A stretch of DNA of 64,000 bases from Shinisaurus crocodilurus. Its lineage: Eukaryota > Chordata > Lepidosauria > Squamata > Shinisauridae. Below are positions 42,780 to 53,862 of this stretch, one piece after another. Each line of letters opens with the position of its first letter. The first letter of the stretch is position 1. A program made the position numbers and the translations under genes. Location: assembly GCA_021292165.1 (NCBI GenBank), contig JAHFWL010001196.1, positions 806,001-870,000 of the forward strand, given 5' to 3'. Under the pieces are notes generated by a model. That model did not search any database. It had not been told where the DNA came from and was given only the letters and a program-made list of their open reading frames with translations.

Positions 42780-43995
42780 CTAAGGGGCAGTGAGTCTTCA
42801 GTGGTGGGGCTTTCAGAGACTCTTGGGGCGGGTGAGCCTCCCACTCAGCTCTTTTTTGACAGGGCACCCATTTCCCCACCTCTGTTCAATTCAATGGAGT
42901 GATATTACTCTAGTGACTTGAACAGAGGCACAGAAAAGAAAAAGAAAAATCCCCTGCAAAAATAAATGGCATGGGGGCAAGAGAGAAGCTGAGAACAGAA
43001 CCTACAGAGGGGGGCAAGGAAAGGTCAAAATTGAGAGAGTGGTGTGCTTACAACATTTTGTGATTGGCCATGCCCCCACAGCAATTTGTGGCGATGCCCA
43101 GGACACTTTTTCAAAATGTCAAATGTGCCAGCCGGCCCAAAGAAGGTTGCCTGCCCGCTGCCCCTGGGCTAGAGTGTTACATTCGGGCCAGGCAGATGCC
43201 ACTTTCTTCAGATTTTCTTAGACATGGATATCAGTGTATGACCTTGGGGCAATTCCCCCCCCCTCTGTTTAACCTACCTCATAGGGTTGTTGTGACATTT
43301 TTTCTTTATTTCAAGTATTTTTTAGCTATTTTTTTCTTTTTACGGCTGCAGCCACCCAAAGCAATGCAGAAAAAGGTGTGAGACACGAGGAACGATTTAA
43401 AGATGATCACATCAGAATAGATGTCCAGAATTTCCGTGGTGCTCTTAACACCCAGGCAGGCAGGACTTCATGGGTACAGGCATTAGAGAGGATAGCTTCT
43501 CCAATAAATAGATTAAATAAATTAAAGTGTAAAAATAAATAAATGCCATGCAGGTAGAATGCTGGATTATTTTGTTGTTGTTGTTGTTGTTGTTTTGAAC
43601 TGTTTTGAATCTCTGCATGTTTTAACCCTTCATGTAAGACGCCTTCATTCATTCTTAAAGAAAGGGGCATAATAAATTTAATAAATGAAATGAATTGTTG
43701 TAGCCCAAACAATCTATGCAGAATAGGATATGGACGAGGGTGGGGGGAGGTTGGCTATCCCATTCCGGTCCAGAATTGTATGCAGATTGAGTTGTCCTTA
43801 GAGTAATCACTAACCGATGGCCTATTTATTTCAGCGGGTTTAATCTAAGGATGATTAAGCCTGGATCCATCCCCATGTACTCGCATGCCACAGATGGCAT
43901 GTGAGGATCAGGCCAGTCACCTTTTCTGCATCGGAGAATTTATATTTATTCTGGGGGACTGCGGATAACAACAGTGGAGATGGGATCCTCCGAGG
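42780..43995. other. Unassigned sequence
   Basis: Contains a TTG run (43571-43596) and C and T homopolymers near 43254 and 43310. No gene or clear repeat recognised. Confidence 0.45.
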
Positions 43996-44135
43996 CAGGG
44001 GCAAGGAACATGGCTGCATCCCCCAGATGGTTTGGACTACAACTCCCATAAGCCCCAGCCAGCACAGCCAATGGTCAGGAATTGTGGGAGTTGTAGTCCA
44101 AACCACCTGGGGAGCACCAGGTTATGTACCCTCTG
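43996..44135. mobile_element. hAT-like foldback MITE, family C relative
   Basis: 140 bp. TTTGGACTACAACTCCCATA near the left is mirrored by GTGGGAGTTGTAGTCCAAAC. Ends CAGGGGCAAGGAACATGG and TTATGTACCCTCTG are worn, and no target duplication is clear. Confidence 0.7.
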
Positions 44136-44646
44136 TTCTAAAGCATGGCGAGAATGATGTATTCCCCTTTGAAATGAATTCATCTCCCTTTGTATCCACT
44201 CAGCTTTCCCTAAAGATGAAATCCAGAACAAACAAAACAACTCTGGGTCTTTCCCCCTCCTCTTCTTCCCCCGTCCCTTACACATGTTGGACCAACAGCT
44301 GGTAAGAACAGATAGGCTTTTTTGAACCCCCTCATGCATGTTCTCCACATCCAGGTAGCTTTATAAATATGGTAATGCTTTCCCCAGCCTGTCCGGATGG
44401 GAACTAAGGCCAAAAGCCACCAAGGATGCTGGGCCTGGAGAGATAACCATAGAAACAGACGAGTTGCAGAGGAAACACTAAATGTGTACACTCGGGGTCA
44501 AATTAACTGACTCTGTTTCCATTTTTTCTTCTTTTTCTCTGTGCCATCAGTCTGAGAGAAGCTCATGCGCTCAACTATTTGCCGACTGCATCCAAGAGGG
44601 AAGCAGCATCTCTTGTTTAGTTCATTACCAGAAGGCCCGAGCTTGA

Positions 44647-44705
<59 letters not shown>

Positions 44706-45734
44706 CCCACCACATTGATTTATACAATAGGGGACTCTGCCTGGCATTTCAACAGAGTTGTCCTGTTGAGAAAATTACAGAAAAACTCTTAATTTAAGAG
44801 GTGAGGTGTGGAAACCTGTAACATATAATCCAGTAGTAGTTTACTCTAGAGCTTCAGTTTTGGAAGGGGGGACCCTTAACAAAATGTTGCCGCGTCGGAG
44901 GGCTGGGCTGCTGTTCAAAAATCCCAGCCACTGCATTCAGTTCCTCCTCCCCACAGTTTCATGACTTTCCTCCCAAGTGTCAGTCAGCAGCACGCAATGG
45001 GCACTGAGAACTAATATTCAGCCTTGACCTGCCTAAGCACGTGCAACTGAAACGTTTGAGTATCCCATCCCTGTTTACCACTCTCTCCCCTCCCTTCTTC
45101 TCTTATTTCTAGGGATGTAAACTGTTCAGAAATTTTGAAGACATGGTGGGCAAGAACTTTTTTCCCCCTGCCTCACCCCCCCCCCCACTAAGAAAAAGAA
45201 AAGGAATTTTTGGGGAATTTTTTAAAGAAATATGCCATCTTCTTCTTCTTTAGTACACTTTACAGATCCAAAGTCACATTGTTACTTGAGGGACATAAAA
45301 TGTGTGATGTATAACTTGCTTTGCGCATAAATAAATGTTGATTAAACTTAAAAGTAAACTCAGAGCACAGAGCTATGATACAAGTGGAGGCAGGGGGGGG
45401 GGTGTCTCAGCAGCAGCTGGATCTTCCCTGGTGGCCCCGTTTAATTCTGGGAGTTAAAATAGGCAGCCTCAGGAGGCTGGTGTTCGTGTCAGTGCCACGG
45501 CTTGTGTCCGCCATGGCGGCGGCTGCCACTACAAGGCTGCTCTCTGGCCACATGGCATCAGTGGGTCAGGCGAGCAGTGGTGCTGACAGGAGCACCAGCC
45601 CATGCGGCCAGACCTGTATAGGCAGCATTGTATTCTGGGGGGGATTAAAGTGGTAATGAGAGCATCCGCAGGAAAAGGACATCGATTGGCATAATATCTA
45701 GAAATAATGAATATCGTTTTTTAAAAAAATACCC
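44136..45734. other. Unassigned sequence
   Basis: 44647-44704 is an (AAT)n repeat. 45405-45640 is GC-richer and may be upstream LINE sequence belonging to the next feature, but I cannot show it. No host gene recognised. Confidence 0.45.
44647..44704 (+). repeat. (AAT)n microsatellite
   Basis: About 19 units. Confidence 0.95.
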
Positions 45735-46448
45735 CGACAAGACCGAGGTACTTCTGGTGGGAGACAAGGAGAGGTTAGGGGATGTTGACCTGGTGCTGGA
45801 TGGAGTACACTTGCCCGTGAAGGACCAAGTCCGCACTTTGGGGGACATTCTAGACTTCCAGCTGTCCATGGAGGCTCAGGTGGCAGCTGTGAGCCGGGCG
45901 GCGCTGTATCAACTCCATCTGATACGGCAGCTGCGCCCCTACCTTCCTAATCATCTGGTCCCATCAGTGGTTCATGCCTTGGTCTCCTCTCGCCTAGACT
46001 ACTGTAATGTGCTCTACGTGGGGCTACCCTTGAAGACAGTCCAGAAGCTGAAGCTGGTACAGAACGCGATGGCTTGCCTAGTTACAGGCAGCCACCAGTG
46101 TGATCACATCACCCCAGTGCTTAAGGAGTTGCTCTGGCTACCAGTTGCTTGCCGAGCCGAATTCTAGGTGTTGGCTTTGACCTTTAAAACCCTACACAGC
46201 TTTGGTCCAGTTTATCTCAAGGAGCTCCGCCTAAAGTAGGCCGCTCAACAAGATCTGCCACAGATGGCCTTCTCCTTGTCCCATCAACCAGAGCAGCCAG
46301 GCTGGTGGGGACTAGGAAGAGGGCCTTCTCTGTGGTGGCCCCCAAGTTATGGAACTCCCTCACTAGTGACCTTCACCATGCCCCCTTTCTGCTGATGCTT
46401 CCACCGCTCACTAAAAACCTGGCTATTCAGGTGGGAATATGGGGTGGG

Positions 46449-46484
<36 letters not shown>

Positions 46485-46600
46485 GTTTTAATTGTGTACT
46501 GTCTGTTTTATTGTTGAAGTGTACATCGCCCAGGGTGGCTGGGTGACCGGCCAGATGGGCGATTAAAAAGTGTAATAAATAAATAAATAAATAAATGCAT
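45735..46600 (+). repeat. L2/CR1-group LINE, RT C-terminal half and 3' end
   Basis: The plus frame 45757-46167 reads VDLVLDGVHLPVKDQVRTLG, then SRLDYCNVLYVGLPLKTVQK, VQNAMACLVTG and HITPVLKELLWLPV, the conserved region after the RT active site. A stop breaks it at 46165, and the frame shifts to RKRAFSVVAPKLWNSL at 46305. The 3' UTR has an AT microsatellite (46450-46481), then CATCGCCCAGGGTGGCTGGG and an AAAT tail. It lacks the RT active site and endonuclease. Confidence 0.88.
46450..46481 (+). repeat. (AT)n microsatellite
   Basis: 16 units inside the LINE 3' UTR. Confidence 0.95.
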
Positions 46601-46794
46601 TGTATCTCACCATAGGGGGAAGACTGTGTCCAGGTGGTGCTAAGTGTAGATGGACAACTCCAACACCTTTGTTCCCCTGTTCTTAAACCAGATTTGGACT
46701 GGACATCTCTTCAAATAGAGGACACCTTCAAATAGAGGGCTGCCAGATCACCAAACCAGAGGGCTGCTCTCTGCAAAGTAGGGCACCTGGGCAC

Positions 46795-46856
<62 letters not shown>

Positions 46857-47499
46857 CAGATACGCAGGCCAAGTGTTCCTGTCTGTTCTGGGCACTGAAA
46901 GAGGGGCTGCAGAGTAGACCTGGTGTACTCTGTACTGACACTGGGCTTGCTCCAAAGTCCAAATCCAGTTTAAAATGCCGCCACCACCACCAACATATTG
47001 TATTGTAATGTTCACAGCTTGGATTCCCATTTGAATTTGGGTTCTGTTTCGGAGTGTGTGTTAGGTTCTGTGCCTTTCAGGTCTCGTTTCTGACTCTAGC
47101 TTTGGCTAGGAAATAAGAACAGGAGGAAGACAAGAGATTGCAAGTGGCAGGGAGAGGTCAACCTGCTGCTTCGAAAGCAATCACTTTTGACAGATGTTTC
47201 AGGAGTCCTAACGTCTCATTGAAATATTTATGTGGTTTTGAGTCCATGAGTACGTCTTGCCTGCCAGCAACAGTCATCGCCTCATCCCATGGGATGCTTG
47301 ATTGGCACTGGGAGCTGGTCACAGGAAGCTCGGCATTGCAGAGACTGGGGAGACTGAAAAACACACACGCAAAGATCTTCCACTCTACAAAGAAGACATC
47401 ATCAACTGCCCCTGAGAACTGTCAAATTGCCTGCTGCAAATGTTCAAATCAGTAGTTTATTGTTATTGGGAAGACAGACAATGCCATCGTGATTTTGCT
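46601..47499. other. Unassigned sequence with (AG)n repeat
   Basis: 46660-46760 repeats phrases found at 1800-1880 (AAACCAGATTTGGACTGGAC, TTCAAATAGAGGACACCTTC), so an unnamed dispersed repeat is present at both places. 46800-46854 is (AG)n. 47120-47440 is complex non-repetitive-looking sequence. Confidence 0.45.
46800..46854 (+). repeat. (AG)n microsatellite
   Basis: About 27 uninterrupted units. Confidence 0.95.
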
Positions 47500-47622
47500 G
47501 GGTGCTACTATACTCATGTCCTGCTTGTGGACTTCCCATCTGGGCATCTGGTTGGCCACTATGAGTACAAAAATCATCTGTGGTCTGATCCAGCATGGGT
47601 CATCTTATGTTCTTGTTTTCCT
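47500..47622 (+). repeat. CR1-group LINE, 3' UTR fragment
   Basis: CATGTCCTGCTTGTGGACTT, TGGTTGGCCACTATGAG, GGTCTGATCCAGCATGGG match the CR1 end block, ending CTTATGTTCTTG. Confidence 0.78.
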
Positions 47623-47883
47623 ACATGTCAACAAGAAGCAGAGGCTGGTCCAAGAAGTTGTGATATGACCAGAGATGGAGAGGTGAAGCTTCCACAGATG
47701 AAGCTTACCCACCCACCCCACGCCCCCAAACACGGAGCTTCAGAGAGAAGGGAAACTTTCTTGCATTTCCTTCTGATACTGTAAGCTCACCTGTTAGAGG
47801 CAAAGAGTCAGCTCTGTTAGGAAACAAAATGTGTGGAAATATAAAGATAGCTGGAGCCGCCTCCACCTCTTTTTTCTTTTCGG

Positions 47884-47920
47884 GTGTGGGTGCACGCATG
47901 CACGCGTGTTGCGCGCGCAT

Positions 47921-47959
<39 letters not shown>
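47884..47959 (+). repeat. Alternating purine-pyrimidine tract
   Basis: GTGTGGGTGCACGCATGCAC, then GCGCGCGCATGCGC, then a CA run of about 18 units. It is nearly perfect alternation for 70 bases, a sequence type prone to Z-DNA. Confidence 0.9.
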
Positions 47960-47960
<1 letters not shown>

Positions 47961-48151
47961 CCTAGCATCTGTTCCTTCCCTGCTTACTGTTTCTTAAAGG
48001 GGCCATCTGCAAAATTGCAGCTAAGCTAAAAGTTTAAAGCAGCTTGCAGGAGGCATGGGAGAATTCGGGACTTTGCATAACAAAGGGAGAAGCCATGATG
48101 GCTTAAGGGTATTCATGAAGGTCCTGGGATTTTCAGGACAGTTGGAGGGTA

Positions 48152-48152
48152 T

Positions 48153-48192
<40 letters not shown>

Positions 48193-48221
48193 AGGGGGGG
48201 GGAGAGAGAGAGAGAGAGAGA

Positions 48222-48252
<31 letters not shown>

Positions 48253-48350
48253 AGGCAGAGGTGAAATATGAGAAGAGGGGAGGAGGAAATTTATCTGTCT
48301 GTCTGTCTGTCTATCTGTCTGTCTATCTGTCTATCTATCTATCTATCTAT
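48152..48350 (+). repeat. Compound microsatellite cluster
   Basis: (GT)n 48152-48189, G run, (GA)n 48204-48226, (GGCA)n 48225-48252, then after 40 bases (CTGT/CTAT)n 48292-48350, which runs into the SINE tail. Confidence 0.92.
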
Positions 48351-48576
48351 TATATTTATACCCCGCCTTTTTTCCTGCAAGGAACCCAAGGCAGCTTAAT
48401 AATAATCCTCCTCTCCATTTTATCCTCACAACAACCCTGTGAGGTTGATTAGGCTGAGAGTCAGTGACTGGCCCAAAGTCACCCAGTGAGTTTCATGGCC
48501 GAGCCCGAGCGGGGACTAGAACCCGGATCTCCTGAGTCCCAGTCCAACACTCACACCACTACGCCACACTGGCTCA
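48340..48576 (-). repeat. Sauria-type SINE
   Basis: Minus-strand copy with its tail replaced by CTAT units. Body CACTGGGTGACTTTGGGCCA, head near 48570 (GAGCCAGTGTGGCGTAGTGG). A short direct duplication (GAGCCC, GAGCGGGG) lies near 48500. Confidence 0.9.
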
Positions 48577-48902
48577 GAAAAGAAAAAGAAAAAGAAAGAA
48601 AAAGGCCCAGTGACCTCACCCTTAGCTGCTTCCTCCATGGCCCTTCCTGACACACCTGGACATGGATGGCAGGCAGGGGTCCATCACCCTGATATCTCCA
48701 GTGGCTTCCAGGCTCTACAGGAGCTACCATATATCCATCCAGAGTCTAACTTTCCAGAGACTGATTCAGACACCACTCAGACAGATGTTTTACCTCTATG
48801 CGAGAGTCTCTGGGTTGCAGACCCCGGAGTCTGACTGGCCAACTGTGGTGAGATTGACAGCAAGGGTGAGTCTGGTTTAGGAGGGGAAGCATGAGGGGCA
48901 AA

Positions 48903-49059
48903 TGTGGCTCACGTTGGCTCAGCTTGTCTGAGCGTGGAAAGCTAAGCAGGGTCAGGCCTGGTTATTACTTGGATGGGAGACCCCTCCTCTAGTTTCCTGC
49001 ATTGAGCAGGGGGTTGGACGCGATGGCCTTGCAGGCCCCTTCCAACTCTATGATCTATG
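48903..49059 (+). repeat. 5S rRNA-derived SINE with CR1 tail
   Basis: Starts within the head at TGTGGCTCACGTTGG. The 5S internal promoter block is at 48937-48982, identical in sequence to that at 41457-41502. The CR1 tail runs to CTCTATGATCTATG. It lacks only the first dozen bases of the consensus. Confidence 0.88.
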
Positions 49060-49255
49060 AAAGCTATGAAATCCCAGAGAAGGAATTCGTCTCCTATGGG
49101 CTGACGACTGGAAGACCCACAGCTGGGATAGCTTGGACAGAAGGAGCAGCAGAGAAGGCCAAGCTCCAGATGGGATGGGATTGTACTTCAGCAAACATTC
49201 TCTTGCGGGGAAGGGTGGGGGACAGAGATTCTCTAGCAGTTCTTCTCTATCTCCA

Positions 49256-49298
<43 letters not shown>

Positions 49299-50224
49299 TA
49301 AAATTATGTTCTGAGAAATTCTGGCTCTATATTGAGAGGCCCTGGAAAAACAATCCGCATAGCCTCTTTCTGCTTCTAAGAGCTCAAAGCATTTCCTTCT
49401 TGGTTTCCATGCTTCCAAAAGAAACTGTCCTTGTTTCTGTGATCCCTCTCCCGCCCCCCTTCTCTTTAAAGCTACAATCATGCAGAGGATCATGTATCAC
49501 GCTGTTTGCCAGTTGCTGCCCTTTCTTCAATTCGACAACACCATTTTGTACCATAGGGTAGCCATATGTGAAAAGCAAAGGAGAGCAAGAGCGAGAGAGA
49601 GCATGCCTTGCCTTTTCCGTAAAAATGAGAACTCCATGGCATCATGTCACTAGTATTGTGCCTTTTGCTCTCTTGACAGGTATCAGCCTTCCAGTGACAC
49701 ACTTCATTTTTTTTTTTTTCTTGCAGGAAATTGTTTCTCTAGTGCAGTGCAATCTCCGTCATCAGAGGGATTCGTGCCTCTCTGCCGCAAGTCGCTTATG
49801 TTTCCAAAACAGAGTGAGCGAGCCTCGGTGCGATTTCTCCAAGCCTCCCCTCGAGAGCAGAGGCATGGGGTGTGCTCTTCATCACCTTTTAGGAGACACA
49901 TTCTGAGGGAAGGAAGCCTGGCGGTCAGGCTAGTTTCTACCATTCATTCCCTCGATTTCCAGCACTCCCAGGTGAGTGCTGTTACTTATGCAGCCGAGAT
50001 GGCAGCACCCACACACAAAAGGCATGGGGGGACTCCTCGTTTTGCAGAAGTACAAATCTTGTAAACCAAACAAAAAAAACAAGAGCTGTTCAGTTAGAAT
50101 GGGGTATATTCAGAGGCCAGGGAATGCTGAATGATTATTGTGGGGGGAATGGAAAACTAGTGGTGGAAATCTAGGAGAATGGAATGTAGGTGCCAGAATC
50201 CTGAACAGCAGCATTCTACACGGC
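49060..50224. other. Mostly unassigned; contains a candidate exon
   Basis: 49257-49299 is (AAT)n. 49727-49971 has splice-like borders and is described separately. The rest shows no recognised feature. Confidence 0.45.
49727..49971 (+). other. Candidate exon (unverified)
   Basis: Preceded by a strong polypyrimidine tract and acceptor (12 or more T, then CTTGCAG, ending 49726) and followed by CCCAG|GTGAGT, a near-consensus donor, at 49971/49972. One frame is open through all 245 bases; it includes LCRKSLMFPKQSE. I recognise no protein domain, and there is no second exon that I can pair with it here. It could be a real coding or non-coding RNA exon, or chance. Confidence 0.3.
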
Positions 50225-50505
50225 AACATTTTGTTATGGATTAATGGGCTCAAGTTACAGGAACCCAGATTCCACCTAAACATCAGGAAAAATTTCCTGA
50301 CTGTTAGAGCAATAAGACAATGGAACCAACTACCTAGGGAGGTAGTGGGCTCTCCCACTCTGGAGGCATTCAGGGTGTAGCTGGACAGCCTCCTGTCAGG
50401 GATGCTTTGACCTGGATTCCTGCATTGAGCAGGGGGTTGGGCTCGATGGCCTTGTAGGCCCCTTCCAACTCTATTTTTCTATGATTCTATGATTCTATGA
50501 TTCTA
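50225..50505 (+). repeat. CR1 LINE, ORF2 C-terminus and 3' end
   Basis: The frame reads NGLKLQEPRFHLNIRKNFLT, then RAIRQWNQLPREVVGSPTLE, the CR1 C-terminal signature, with a stop at about 50378. The 3' UTR ends in three ATTCTATG-type units. Confidence 0.92.
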
Positions 50506-50560
50506 ATAGCTAGTATATGCATGTCATACAGAGTCTGGAGGAACATAAGGACTTAAGGAG

Positions 50561-51404
50561 AACAGGGCCGGTACTACCATTAGGCGAACTAGGCTGCTGC
50601 CTAGAGCGCCAGGCTAAATGTGGGCGCCAGAAACGCGTGGAAGAGAAGGTGAAAGAAGCGCGCCCCTCCCTCTCTCTCCTCTACTTCAGGGCTCCGTCTC
50701 ACGGCTGAAGCTTCAGGCAGGCTCCTCCTCACAACCAGCATCAAAAGAGGCAGAGAAGGCGACAGGCTGGAGGAGGCGGAGGCGGGCAGGGGCCAATGAT
50801 GGTGGGAGGCTGGTGGGCGAAGGGAAGGATGCACCTGCAAACACCTCCTTCGCCTTCCCGGGCAGGGGCCAATGCTGGGAGGCTGGTGGGCAAAGTCTCC
50901 CCTTCCTTCCAGCCAGTCTATTTTTTCTTCCTTCCTCTTAATCTGTTTTGTCTTTTCCCCTTCTCCAATGGTCTACTTCAGTTCATTTTGTGTTCCTCTT
51001 TCTTTCTTTTTTTTCTTTCCTTTTTCATCAGTCTCCCGCTCCCCCCCTCTTCTCCCCCTTAATCTTTTTTTAAAAATAATCTTTCTGTGGTTTCCTTTCT
51101 CTTTCGCGCACACGCGCGCCACTTTCCTCTTCCTTCCCTCCCTTCTTTCGCCGCCTCCCCCCTCTTCCTTCCTTCCTTCCTTCCTTCCTTCCTTCCTTCC
51201 TTTCGCCCTCCCTTCTTCACCCATGCTCCAAAGCAGCTCCGGATCAGCCTGGGTGCCTCGCTTTGCCTCCAGCCGTTCCAGCTGTGCTTAACCGTACAGG
51301 TCTACTCCAAAGTAAGCTCCGAGGGAGGGAGGGCTCAAGTGGGAAGGGGGGGTGCTAAATATCTGATTTTGCCTAGGGCGCCAAACTGCCTTGCACCGGT
51401 CCTG
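50561..51404. mobile_element. Non-autonomous hAT-type element, 844 bp
   Basis: Ends CAGGGCCGGTACTACC and TGCACCGGTCCTG. Perfect 8-bp duplication AAGGAGAA at 50553-50560 and 51405-51412. Interior: a repeated AGGGGCCAATG-TGGGAGGCTGG unit (50786 and 50866), then about 330 bases that are almost all pyrimidine on the plus strand (50890-51230) including (TTCC)n at 51171-51201. No transposase; apparent ORFs reflect this bias. Confidence 0.9.
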
Positions 51405-52031
51405 AAGGAGAACTATGTTGGATCAGACCAAAGGTCTATCTAGCCCAGCATTCTATTCTCACCATGGCCAAGGCCAACTAGATGCCCCAGTAGGAAGTCC
51501 ACAAGCAGGACATGGAGTGCAATAGCACCCTCCCATTTGTGTTCCCCAGCAACTGGTAATGAGAGGCATAGTGCCTCCGATACTAGAGGTAGTAGCATGT
51601 CACCACCATGAGTAGTAGCCGATGATAACATTATCCTACATGTATTTGTCTAGGTGACCATCACTAGATCATGTGGTAGCAAATTCCATGGTTTGACTAT
51701 GTGCTGTGTGAAGAAGGACTTCCTTTTCTCTTTTCTGAATCTCCCACTATTCAGCTTCATTGGATGACCTCCAGGTTCTAGGAGTATAAGTGAAGAAAAC
51801 ATCTCCCTATCCACTTTCTCCACATCAGGCATGTAATGTATACTCCTTTATCATTCCCTTCTCACCTGTAACCTTTCCTTGTAGGGGAGTTGCTCCATCC
51901 CCTTGATCATTTAGGTTGCCCTTTTCTGCACCTTTTTCTGCTCTAGGATATCCTTTTCAAGGTGCGGTGATCAGAATTGTACACAATATTCCAAGTATGG
52001 TCACACCAGAGATTGCACCATTTGTATAGAG

Positions 52032-52167
52032 TAGGGCTCTCCAACCTTGGGTCCCCAGATGTTGCTGGCCTACAGCTCCCAGCATACCCAGCTAGCATGG
52101 TTAACAGCAAGGGATTCTGGGAGCTGTAGTCCAGCAACATCTGGGGACCCAAGGTTGGAGAGCCCTG
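52032..52167. mobile_element. hAT-like foldback MITE, family A
   Basis: 136 bp, TAGGGCTCTCCAACCTTGGG to GGTTGGAGAGCCCTG. Perfect 8-bp duplication GTATAGAG at 52024-52031 and 52168-52175, inside CR1 ORF2 sequence. Confidence 0.93.
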
Positions 52168-52224
52168 GTATAGAGGCATTACAATATTGGCAGTTTTATT
52201 TTTGAGTCTTCGTAATGCGGAAAA

Positions 52225-52348
52225 TGGGACCAGCCAGATGTTGCTTGATATCAACTCCCATTTTCTCCAACCCTTGGCCATGCTATCTGGGGCTGATGGG
52301 AATTGGAGTCCAACAACCTCTGGAGGGCCACATGTTCCCCAGCTCTAG
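52225..52348. mobile_element. hAT-like foldback MITE, family C relative
   Basis: Near-palindrome with AACTCCCATTTTCTCCAACC and GGGGCTGATGGGAATTGGAG, ending CATGTTCCCCAGCTCT. Ends worn, no duplication seen. Confidence 0.6.
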
Positions 52349-53002
52349 GCTATAGTAAAGGAAGGGATACATCAGTGCGAATGAAAAATAATTGCAGGGA
52401 GGAGGCAGAGGAAAATAAGAAAGCAAAGGAATCTCCTTTGAAGTATAAAAACGGCCATATATACACATACAGTCCTGGTCTCACCTTTCTCTCACATCAC
52501 TTAGCACCATCCGCTCGCACTTTTTCCACATTCTGCACTTAGTGATAGGGGAGATTATGCATAATTAACTTCACACGGCCTATTCATTGCTCCCGTTCTG
52601 CCTACATGAACAATGGCATTCCTCCTTGTCAAGTCGTTCTCTCAACATTGCTCCCTCTAATATATATTTTTTGCTCAGATTAGCTAGTCCTGGCTTCCTT
52701 TTGTGAATTCATGCTTATTATCCTTAATTAAATCATAACTCCCCTGGGTAGTTTGTTGTCCACCCTCTGATAGCATATCCAGTATCTATATCTTCCTGCT
52801 GTTGAAAGTTGGATTTTGTGGGTCTCATGGGTTCTGTATGTTGCCCAAATTGTGATGAGATGGTGGTGGTGGTGGTGGGGATGGTGATTCCAGACTTAAT
52901 CATGCTTAGAGTAGATCCATTGGATTCAATGGGAGGTAACTTAGTCATGACTGACCTAAGTCTCATTGATTTCAACGGGTCTAATCTAAGCATGACTAAG
53001 AG
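52349..53002. other. Unassigned sequence
   Basis: 52905-53000 is a common-looking dispersed repeat (TAGAGTAGATCCATTGGATT, TCATTGATTTCAACGGGTCT), with a related piece at 17990-18060. No gene recognised. Confidence 0.45.
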
Positions 53003-53135
53003 AGCAATCCTATGCATGTTCAGACAGAAAAAAAAGTCCTACAACTCCCAGCATTCCCCAGCCATCCATCACTGGCTAGGGAATGCTGGGAGTTGTAGGA
53101 CTTTTTTCTGTCTAAACATGTCATAGGGTTGCGCC
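53003..53135. mobile_element. Foldback MITE, family D
   Basis: GAGCAATCCTATGCATG, CAGACAGAAAAAAAAGTCCT, CTACAACTCCCAGCATTCCC on the left; inverse on the right, ending GGGTTGCGCC. Confidence 0.85.
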
Positions 53136-53253
53136 TTAAGTGAGCATTCCTATGCGCTCAGAGTGGAGCCTCTGACATCAAGGCTCCATGACTTCCTATG
53201 CCCTGTTGGCTCTTGCTGTCAGGATGGAAGTCAGAAGGGAGACGGGACTTACT

Positions 53254-53655
53254 GGGCCGGTTCACATGACCCAGGCTGCAGGCGGGGGAGGCACCACGGG
53301 GCGATCTGCGGGGTCCGGCAGGGCGCCGCAGACGACCTGCGCCCCGCGCACGTGTGCAGACCCCAGTGGAGCCGGCAGTCCCCGCACCGCAGTGCGGGCC
53401 TCCCGGCGCTAGGGGCAGGGCCCGGGACGCCCAGAGGGGCCCGTTTGCCCCTACAGGCTGGAGCGGTGGCAGCTCCGGCTGCCGCCTCTGTGCGGCCCCC
53501 GCGGGATGGCTGCCCGCTGTTCGCATGACAGGGTGGCCACGCGCGGTTGGGGCTTACCCCTCTACCGCCCATGGTCACTTTGCGTGCGTCCCACACGCAG
53601 CTGTCCCGCGGGGACTTCTGCTTCCCCGCGGTTCCCGTGTCGTGCGAACACACCC
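53254..53655 (-). mobile_element. GC-rich DNA element with 3-bp target duplication, copy 2
   Basis: 402 bp, inverted relative to 25436-25826 and clearly the same family (shared GGGGCAAACGG.CCC, CCGCCCATGGTCACTTTGC, CCCGCGGTTCCCGTGTC). Ends GGGCCGGTTCACATGACCC and GTCGTGCGAACACACCC. Perfect ACT at 53251-53253 and 53656-53658. Dense CpG. Confidence 0.68.
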
Positions 53656-53686
53656 ACTGTGTTTTTCTTCCAACCGTGGATGGTAG

Positions 53687-53862
53687 ATTCATAGATTCAT
53701 AGATCATAGAGTTGGAAGGAGCCTACAGGGCTATCGAGTCCAACCCCCTGCTCAATGCAGGAAACTAGAGGAGGGGTCTCCCATCCAAGTAACAACCAGC
53801 CCTGACCCTGCTTAGCTTTCCACACTCAGACAAGCTGAGCCAGTGTGAGCCACAGGCCTGTA
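53687..53862 (-). repeat. 5S rRNA-derived SINE with CR1 tail, full length
   Basis: 176 bp with a 10-bp duplication TGGATGGTAG at 53677-53686 and 53863-53872, which fixes both ends. On the minus strand it starts TACAGGCCTGTGGCTC. The 5S internal promoter block lies at 53775-53820, and the CR1 tail ends in TCTATGAATCTATGAAT units. It is the reference copy for the family in this window. Confidence 0.92.

Larger units (their letters stand above)
50538..52215 (-). repeat. CR1 LINE carrying two hAT insertions
   Basis: Pieces 50538-50560, 51405-52031 and 52168-52215 form one minus-strand CR1: GAACATAAGG tail, GGATCAGACCAAAGGTC, and a frame at 51650-51832 with EKVDREMF and FFTQHIVKPWNLLPHD. Upstream ORF2 continues with the inverse of CAGAATTGTACACAATATTC and ends at GGCAGTTTTATTTTTGA. 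It is split by 50561-51404 and 52032-52167. Confidence 0.87.

Noticed and set aside
50618..51291. Long frames rich in Phe, Leu, Ser and Pro
   Set aside because: Pyrimidine-biased interior of a hAT element, no conserved motif.
53158..53707. Open frames of 110-152 codons on both strands
   Set aside because: Same reason as for 25489-25846: they lie in the second copy of the GC-rich element.
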